NCBI RefSeq assembly: GCF_002287925.1
Contig: NZ_CP016769.1
Coordinates: forward strand, 124,001 to 188,000
DNA length: 64,000 bases
Origin: Candidatus Planktophila lacus
GTDB taxonomy: Bacteria; Actinomycetota; Actinomycetes; Nanopelagicales; Nanopelagicaceae
Reading direction: 5' to 3'
Under the pieces are notes generated by a model, which worked only from the letters and a program-made list of their open reading frames with translations, searched no databases and was not told the origin of the DNA. Below are positions 58,234 to 64,000 of this stretch, in pieces (the stretch's first letter is position 1; each line of letters starts with the position of its first letter). The translations under genes were made by a program, and so were the position numbers.

Positions 58234-59021
58234 GCGCTGTAACTGACACGCTAATCATTACGCAACGTCAGTTGCGTTTGCTAACTCGCGTTCCAGAAGT
58301 TTTAATTTTCTCGACTATTCAGCCCGTAATGTTCGTACTTCTCTTCCGCTACGTATTTGGCGGTTCAATTGATACAGGTCAACCTGGGGGATATGTACAA
58401 CTTTTGATGCCGGGAATCTTCGTTCAGACCGTGGCATTTACTTTGGCCGGAACTGCATCGGGTCTTGCTGAAGATATGAAGAAGGGTTTGATCGATCGCT
58501 TTAGATCGCTACCTATCTCACAATCGGCGCTCGTTATGGGTCGAACACTTGGCGATTCGCTGCTCAATATTGTGGTTCTCGCAGTTATGGGTATTGCAGG
58601 TTACTTAGTTGGATGGCGTCCAACTTCTGGGCTACTTAGCGTTGCTATTGGCTTCTTATTTCTACTCTTCTTTGGATACGCACTTTCTTGGGTCGGAATC
58701 TATGTAGGACTTTCCGCATCTGATGCGCGCGTAGTGCAGAACGTCAGCTTCCTGGTGACTTTCCCACTTACCTTCTTATCAAATGCATTTGCGCCAACAA
58801 CCGGAATGCCGCGTGCGCTGCAGTACTTTGCAGAGTGGAACCCAGTCTCAACGATGGTTGCTGCTTGTCGTGAGCTCTTTGGCCTTGAAAACCAATTCGG
58901 TGCAACCGCTGGCTCTTTCCCAAGCGAAAACCCACTGCTGACTTCATTTATCTACATGATCATCATCATGGCGATATTTATCCCAATCAGCGTTAGAAAA
59001 TATCAGCGCGCTTCAGATTAG
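58230..59021 (+). CDS. ABC transporter permease (DrrB type)
   Basis: A 263-residue ABC-2 permease with six helices. FRYVFGGSIDTGQPGGYVQL, MKKGLIDRFRSLPIS and LTFLSNAFAPTTGMP are DrrB/NodJ-like. It starts within the ATPase gene stop (ATGA) and forms the exporter with it. Confidence 0.92.
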   Translation: MSAVTDTLIITQRQLRLLTRVPEVLIFSTIQPVMFVLLFRYVFGGSIDTGQPGGYVQLLMPGIFVQTVAFTLAGTASGLAEDMKKGLIDRFRSLPISQSALVMGRTLGDSLLNIVVLAVMGIAGYLVGWRPTSGLLSVAIGFLFLLFFGYALSWVGIYVGLSASDARVVQNVSFLVTFPLTFLSNAFAPTTGMPRALQYFAEWNPVSTMVAACRELFGLENQFGATAGSFPSENPLLTSFIYMIIIMAIFIPISVRKYQRASD

Positions 59022-59770
59022 TTATTTTGGCTTTGACCGATAGCGCAAAAGCCATCGTGCCAACTCTTCTTTGCATATTTAATCGGTGCGATGTCACTTA
59101 GTTTTCTGTAATTTGCGCTAAACACATCGGCTATCTTCTTGAAATTTGAAGTGGATATTCCTACTTGATCTGTGCCAATCTTTGACAACTTCTTATTCTC
59201 GTTGCCAAATTTATCGGTACTAATTGTTGCTTTGCTCCACAACATGTTTACGACAATTCCCTTTGTTGGAAACTCCAGCGCTTTCATATCGTCATTTATT
59301 TCGAAATCAATTGCAATGTGTTTAACGAAATTATTAAAAGTATCATCATCATTTGGATAAGTTTTACCCGCACAATATACTGCTGCACTTAAACCATTGA
59401 CATTATCCATTTGAGTTCCGACTAGCGATCCATGAGTTAGATCAGCATTTTCGCCGCCAATCTCAGCATTTGCAGTAATCGTTACAACCGAAAAAGCTTC
59501 ATCTGATTCCACAGTAATTCCACTAATGAACTTTGAAAGAGCCTGATCGTTTATATCTACTGCAGTGCTCCAGTAATCAAGTCGAGAAACAAAGTTATCA
59601 TTTAGGACCTTTATAAATTGTTCCTTGGGAGGCAGGCTGGGAGTTGGTTCCGCACTTACCTGCGACTGAGCGCTTTCTTCATATGACATAGATTCATCTG
59701 TAGAAGATGAGCATCCGGAAAGAATCAGTGCGAGGGCTATTACGGAAGTGAATGCAATTTGTTTTTTCAT
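59018..59770 (-). CDS. unrecognised lipoprotein
   Basis: A 250-residue protein with lipobox ILSGC (Cys20), then a Ser/Glu/Pro linker of about 30 residues. The folded part has DYWSTAVDINDQALSKFISG, two cysteines (VYCAGK and GFCAIG) and no family I recognise. The gene has more A+T than its neighbours. The 3' end overlaps the permease gene by 4 bp. Confidence 0.72.
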   Translation of the reverse strand: MKKQIAFTSVIALALILSGCSSSTDESMSYEESAQSQVSAEPTPSLPPKEQFIKVLNDNFVSRLDYWSTAVDINDQALSKFISGITVESDEAFSVVTITANAEIGGENADLTHGSLVGTQMDNVNGLSAAVYCAGKTYPNDDDTFNNFVKHIAIDFEINDDMKALEFPTKGIVVNMLWSKATISTDKFGNENKKLSKIGTDQVGISTSNFKKIADVFSANYRKLSDIAPIKYAKKSWHDGFCAIGQSQNN

Positions 59771-59889
59771 TCCACGATGTTAGGAGATTTACCTGCTGAA
59801 GGTCAACAGACTCACAGCAAAAAAACGAAATAATAGTTAATAGCCAGTGCATAAAAGATAACTGATTTATCGGTAGTAGGGAATTTATC

Positions 59890-61596
59890 TCAGTGAGATT
59901 CGCGGGATATATGTTCTCCGCTAGATCCAACTAAGAAATCGAGATCGCAACCTGTATCTGCCTGCATTACGTGGTCGATATATAACTTCTGCCATCCACG
60001 TGCAGATTTAGCGAAACCATCGACGGTTGCCGTATTTGGCTTACGCGCAGCAAGGTCAGCATCGGAAACATCTATATTTAGCGTGCGAGCTTCAACATCA
60101 AGTTCGATGAAGTCACCTGTCTGCACAAGACCAAGCGGTCCACCCGCAGCTGCCTCTGGTGCAACATGCAGAACAACAGTTCCGTAGGCAGTACCGCTCA
60201 TGCGACCATCACAGATACGCACCATGTCGCGCACACCTTTATCGAGCATCTTCTGTGGCATCGGCATATTGGAAACTTCAGGCATTCCGGGATAACCCTT
60301 TGGTCCGCATCCGCGCAGAATCAAAACTGAGTTCTCATCTACATCAAGGTTCGGATCATTAATGCGCGCTTTGAAATCTTCAATGCTGTCGAAGACCATC
60401 GCTTTACCGCGGTGCTTTAACAAGTTGGCACTTGCTGCTGCTGGCTTAATAACTGCGCCAAGTGGTGCAAGATTTCCGCGCAGAACTGCAATTCCAGCAC
60501 TTGGCTGCAACGGTTCTTTGCGAGAGCGGATTACATCAGTGTCATAAATTTCAGCTTCTGATAAGCCTTTAACCAAAGGAGTTCCGAGCACTGTAATTGC
60601 CTTTGGATCAAGCAGATCTTCAAGCTCTTTAAACACTGCGCGCAAACCACCAGCGCGATGGAAATCTTCCATTAAGTACTTGCCGGCAGGTTGGAGATTA
60701 ACCAGCAGTGGAACGCGAGAACCCGTGCGATCGAAATCATCAAGCGTTAGATCAATACCTAAGCGGCCAGCAATCGCAAGCAAGTGCACAACCGCATTTG
60801 TTGATCCACCGATACCAGCAAGAGCCACGATGGCATTTAAGAATGAACCTTTAACCATGATGTCACTTGGCTTCAAACCTTCATGCACCATCTCAACGAT
60901 GCGGCGACCAGATTCTTGTGAATACTGAAGCAAGCGGCTATCTGGTGCTGGCGTGCCAGCGATACCTGGAATAACCATGCCAAGTGCTTCAGCCATGATT
61001 CCCATAGTTGATGCTGTTCCCATGGTGTTGCAATGTCCACGGCTACGGATCATCGCGGACTCTGAATCTAAGAACTTGGCTTCACTAAGTTTCTTAGCAC
61101 GCACTTCTTCACTCAACCTAAATACATCTGTGCCACAGCCAAGTGGTGTTCCTTGGAAAGTTCCGGTCAACATCGGCCCACCAGGAACAACTAGCGCTGG
61201 AATATCAACTGAAGATGCCGCCATCAACAAAGATGGAATCGTCTTATCGCAACCACCGAGAAGTACAACTCCATCGATTGGATTAGCGCGGATTAATTCT
61301 TCCGTTGCCATTGCCGCCATATTGCGCCACAACATCGCTGTAGGGCGAACTAGAGTTTCACCCAAAGATACAGCTGGCATATTTAGCGGAACGCCGCCGG
61401 CTTCCCAGATTCCGTTCTTTACATACTCCATCACTTCATTTAAGTGAGAGTTGCAGGGAGTTAAATCTGATGCGGTATTTGCAATCGCGATATGCGGGCG
61501 GCCATCAAAGGCATCTTTCGGCAAACCGCGGCGCATCCATGCGCGGTGAATGAATCCATCACGGTCTTTGCCTCCATACCAATGGGCGCTGCGCAT
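59890..61596 (-). CDS. IlvD/Edd family dehydratase, probably sugar-acid type
   Basis: A 568-residue Fe-S dehydratase. Cluster cysteines are in TPCNSH, GGCDKT and SRGHCNTMGTAS. The opening RSAHWYGGKDRDGFIHRAWM is like the arabonate/xylonate dehydratases rather than the branched-chain enzyme IlvD. It removes water from an aldonic acid to give a 2-keto-3-deoxy acid. It diverges from the zinc dehydrogenase and SDR genes, which would supply the oxidised sugar. Dihydroxy-acid dehydratase remains an alternative. Confidence 0.88.
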   Translation of the reverse strand: MRSAHWYGGKDRDGFIHRAWMRRGLPKDAFDGRPHIAIANTASDLTPCNSHLNEVMEYVKNGIWEAGGVPLNMPAVSLGETLVRPTAMLWRNMAAMATEELIRANPIDGVVLLGGCDKTIPSLLMAASSVDIPALVVPGGPMLTGTFQGTPLGCGTDVFRLSEEVRAKKLSEAKFLDSESAMIRSRGHCNTMGTASTMGIMAEALGMVIPGIAGTPAPDSRLLQYSQESGRRIVEMVHEGLKPSDIMVKGSFLNAIVALAGIGGSTNAVVHLLAIAGRLGIDLTLDDFDRTGSRVPLLVNLQPAGKYLMEDFHRAGGLRAVFKELEDLLDPKAITVLGTPLVKGLSEAEIYDTDVIRSRKEPLQPSAGIAVLRGNLAPLGAVIKPAAASANLLKHRGKAMVFDSIEDFKARINDPNLDVDENSVLILRGCGPKGYPGMPEVSNMPMPQKMLDKGVRDMVRICDGRMSGTAYGTVVLHVAPEAAAGGPLGLVQTGDFIELDVEARTLNIDVSDADLAARKPNTATVDGFAKSARGWQKLYIDHVMQADTGCDLDFLVGSSGEHISRESH

Positions 61597-61660
61597 CTTT
61601 GCTAACTCCTTTAATTCGCACCGCTATCGGTGCTGATATCGGTTTGAGTATAGTGACGGC

Positions 61661-62677
61661 ATGAAGGCCCTGACTATAACTTCGCCAAACAATTCCATTG
61701 TTGAAGATGTTCCAGAGCCAGTAGCAGGGGATAACCAAGTCGTTGTCGATGTAACGCGCGTTGGAATCTGCGGGACTGATCAAGAGTTCTTCACCGGAGA
61801 AATGGTTTATCTCCACAGCAATCAAGCGAAGTATCCAGTTCGCATCGGCCACGAATGGTGCGGCATTGTTTCTGAAATTGGTAAAGGTGTAAATCCCAAG
61901 TGGCTTGGTCAACGCGTCACTGGTGACACGATGCTGGGATGCGGAACTTGTTACCGCTGCACATCAGGGCGCCAACATGTTTGCGATGATCGCTATGAAA
62001 TCGGAGTTCGCAACGGATGGCCGGGCGCTTGCGCTGAAAAACTTCTTGTTCCAGAACGCGCGCTACACCTACTCCCAGATTCAATCGATGATGCAATCGG
62101 CGCACTAATCGAACCTGCTGGCAATTCACTTCGCGCAGTTGAAGCAGCACTTGCCGGCCCTGGAAAAGAAATCTTGATCTACGGAACTGGCACCATCGGA
62201 CTTCTCTGCGCACAACTTGCCCAAGCTGCAGGTGCCAACGTGCACCTAGTAGGACGAAACGAACGAACCATAAAACTCGCTCATGAAATCGGAATCAAAA
62301 ACGCAGGAACTGATTTGATAAAACCAAGAACTGGCTTTGACGGAATCATTGATGCAACCAATCACAAATCTATTCCGCACGAAATAGTTCAGGCTGTTGA
62401 ACCGGGCGGGCGCGTTGTGTACATCGGCATCTCGGGAGAGCCAAGCCTCATCGATTCACGCGATCTGGCGCTGAAAGATGTAACCGCAGTCGGAATTCTC
62501 TCTGCATCTCCTGGCCTTAAAGGTGCCATTGAAATCTTTGCGCGCGGTGAAGTAGATCCTCGCCCGCTTATTGCTGCAACAATTTCACTTAATGAAGTTC
62601 ACGTTGTCTTTATGGGCAAGCGTCCAAAAGGCGCCGGTGATGGCCCAAAGATCCATATCGATCCCCGGATGAAGTAA
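61661..62677 (+). CDS. zinc-dependent alcohol/sugar dehydrogenase
   Basis: A 338-residue MDR protein. Catalytic zinc ligands appear in VGICGTDQEFF and IGHEWCG; the structural zinc cysteines are in GCGTCYRCTSGRQHVC. The Rossmann segment is YGTGTIGLLCAQLAQAAG. The set resembles sugar or polyol dehydrogenases. It starts 64 bp from the divergent dehydratase, so a shared promoter region is likely, and precedes the SDR by 9 nt. Confidence 0.9.
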   Translation: MKALTITSPNNSIVEDVPEPVAGDNQVVVDVTRVGICGTDQEFFTGEMVYLHSNQAKYPVRIGHEWCGIVSEIGKGVNPKWLGQRVTGDTMLGCGTCYRCTSGRQHVCDDRYEIGVRNGWPGACAEKLLVPERALHLLPDSIDDAIGALIEPAGNSLRAVEAALAGPGKEILIYGTGTIGLLCAQLAQAAGANVHLVGRNERTIKLAHEIGIKNAGTDLIKPRTGFDGIIDATNHKSIPHEIVQAVEPGGRVVYIGISGEPSLIDSRDLALKDVTAVGILSASPGLKGAIEIFARGEVDPRPLIAATISLNEVHVVFMGKRPKGAGDGPKIHIDPRMK

Positions 62678-62686
62678 GGAATAGAA

Positions 62687-63448
62687 ATGACCAGCACTTC
62701 ATCAGTTGAATTCAACGGCCAAGTAGTCGTTATCTCAGGCGCAGCAACCGGTATCGGCAAAGCCAGCGCACAGTTAATCGCTGCACGTGGTGCAACCGTT
62801 ATCGCACTCGATTTCAACGCCGCAGCACTTAATGAACTTTCAAAAGAGCTTTCACTTGCTGCAAACCAAAGCCACGTCTGCGATATTTCTAGCCAAGACC
62901 AGATTGATAAAGCGATCTCAGCAATCTTGAAGGACCACGGCAAGATCGATGCGTTAGTTAATACCGCGGGAATAGTCGGTCCATCAAATACCGTAGTTGA
63001 AGATGTTAATTGGTCAGACTTTGAAAAGGTCTTGCAAGTAAATCTCTACGGAGCAATCTGGCTTACTCAAGCGGTGATTCCTTCAATGAAAGATAAAAAG
63101 TACGGCCGCATCGTGCACCTGGCGTCAATCGCAGGTAAAGAAGGAAACCCAGGACTTTCTCCTTACAACACTTCAAAAGCAGGCATGATTGGTTTTGTTA
63201 AAGGTGTAGCGAAAGAGATTGCGCCACACGGCGTTGTTATCAATGCACTTGCACCGGCTGTAATTAGCACGCCGATGAATTCAAATACCAGCGAAGAAAC
63301 CTTGAAGTACATGATCAGCCGAATCCCAATGGGGCGTGTTGGTCAGCCTGAAGAAGTCGCCGAGATCGTTGCCTTTATGGCATCCAAGGCGTGCTCATTT
63401 ACAACGGGCTTTACCTTCGATGCCTCCGGCGGAAGAGCTACTTACTAA
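62687..63448 (+). CDS. SDR family oxidoreductase
   Basis: A 253-residue classical SDR with VISGAATGIGKASAQ, LVNTAGIVG, the catalytic SIAGKEGNPGLSPYNTSKAG (Ser-Tyr-Lys) and a C-terminal TTGFTFDASGGRATY. It probably oxidises a sugar or a sugar-derived alcohol together with the neighbouring dehydrogenase and dehydratase. The NAD/NADP preference is unclear. Confidence 0.92.
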   Translation: MTSTSSVEFNGQVVVISGAATGIGKASAQLIAARGATVIALDFNAAALNELSKELSLAANQSHVCDISSQDQIDKAISAILKDHGKIDALVNTAGIVGPSNTVVEDVNWSDFEKVLQVNLYGAIWLTQAVIPSMKDKKYGRIVHLASIAGKEGNPGLSPYNTSKAGMIGFVKGVAKEIAPHGVVINALAPAVISTPMNSNTSEETLKYMISRIPMGRVGQPEEVAEIVAFMASKACSFTTGFTFDASGGRATY

Positions 63449-63451
63449 TTC

Positions 63452-64000
63452 CTAACTAGCAGACGACTTTTTCTTGTAACCCGCAGGGCACTTTGGACTT
63501 AAATTTGAGATCTTTTTTGTGAGTTTACCTTTGATGCAGATAATGGTGATCTTCTTCGCTGCTGGCTTCACTGGCGCTTGCGTTGGCGTTGGAGCAACAG
63601 CACCCACATAACTAAAAGCTGATTCGACGAGTTCTATGTTTGCACTAGGTAAACCCTGAGTTGCGACGCAGACTATGTTGCAGGTCTTTGTGCAACCAGC
63701 ACCATTACTCGAACTCTGGGAGCCAACGTAAATCAGCTTTCCGGAGACTTCTTTCAGTAGAGGAGAGCCTGAATCGCCCCCACAAATTGTCTTGTCAACT
63801 GAAATTTTAGTGACAGAGAATGTTCCTTTGACCAAGGAATCAAATTGATTGGGTACTTCCTTGCTAAATACCGTTGTTAATTGATTAGGGGTAGGGCTTG
63901 TTTCCCTGCAAGGAGGTGACTCCACTAATGCTGTGCAGCCGTAGCCAACATGCATAACTGAAGATTCCTCAGACATCCAAGTATTCACCTGCACCAAATT
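63452..64000 (-). CDS. secreted trypsin-like protease, C-terminal part
   Basis: The frame is open to the window edge, so the N-terminus lies outside. The visible part has the catalytic serine in CGGDSGSPLL, cysteines in GAGCTKTCNIVC, a Pro/Thr/Ala linker (VAPTPTQAPVKPAAKK) and a tail with IICIKGKLTKKI and PKCPAGYKKK. His and Asp of the triad are not in the window. The tail matches the one at 54950-55024. Same family as the protease at 54041. Confidence 0.85.
   Translation of the reverse strand, partial: NLVQVNTWMSEESSVMHVGYGCTALVESPPCRETSPTPNQLTTVFSKEVPNQFDSLVKGTFSVTKISVDKTICGGDSGSPLLKEVSGKLIYVGSQSSSNGAGCTKTCNIVCVATQGLPSANIELVESAFSYVGAVAPTPTQAPVKPAAKKITIICIKGKLTKKISNLSPKCPAGYKKKSSAS

Overview
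This window looks like chromosomal DNA from a free-living actinobacterium with a small, low-GC, streamlined genome. The best guess is the freshwater acI lineage (Nanopelagicales, Candidatus Planktophila or Nanopelagicus type). This is inferred from three things: actinobacterial gene order and families (DUF3263, DUF3027, DUF2530, DUF501, the pdxH-serC/citrate synthase locus, rsmI-metG-tatD-rsmA-ispE, mfd-mazG-eno-ftsB-DUF501-ppx, a fused CopD-CtaG protein); a base composition near the mid-40s percent GC, low for actinobacteria; and very tight packing with many 4-bp gene overlaps and start codons that lack a Shine-Dalgarno sequence. No rRNA gene is present, so the assignment is not proven.

Layout. 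Positions 1-4917 hold an alpha/beta hydrolase, a type II NADH dehydrogenase, an epimerase-DUF2867 protein, a PLP decarboxylase and DUF3263. A CIRCE-controlled groEL (5052) is followed by DUF3027, a cold-shock protein, a DUF2530 protein and MFS exporters. The pdxH-serC-MFS operon diverges from citrate synthase-photolyase; a membrane diguanylate cyclase, a secreted protein and a three-gene oxidoreductase operon follow. Positions 20.9-28.3 kb carry tRNA-Arg, purU, an MMPL transporter, an exact 270-bp tandem duplication, fmdB and a CopC/CopD-CtaG/acyl-CoA dehydrogenase operon. Positions 28.3-31.3 kb match the actinobacterial cell-division locus of a gephyrin-like protein (Glp), RimJ and membrane receptor GlpR. 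Positions 31.3-42.1 kb are housekeeping: protein O-mannosyltransferase, rsmI, metG, tatD, rsmA, ispE, marR, tRNA-Gln, glmU, prs, rplY, pth. Positions 42.1-53.7 kb contain ppc, mfd, a SurA-like lipoprotein, mazG, eno, ftsB, DUF501, ppx, a family 5 uracil-DNA glycosylase and an unusual tRNA with a UAA anticodon.

Positions 53.7-64 kb are more accessory. Downstream of the tRNA is a 326-bp gene-free stretch carrying an inverted 24-nt copy of part of that tRNA, then a secreted trypsin-like protease. Next come a Bax-inhibitor family protein, an MFS exporter, a DrrAB-type ABC exporter, an unrecognised lipoprotein, a divergent sugar-acid catabolic set (IlvD/Edd dehydratase, zinc alcohol dehydrogenase, SDR), and the end of a second secreted protease with the same cysteine/lysine-rich C-terminal tail as the first.

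I found no CRISPR array, intact phage, transposase or integrase. The most unusual items are the 270-bp duplication with its small acidic peptide gene, the short-variable-arm UAA tRNA with its nearby inverted partial copy, the shared protease tail, the shortened Glp protein, and a CopC protein with no histidine.
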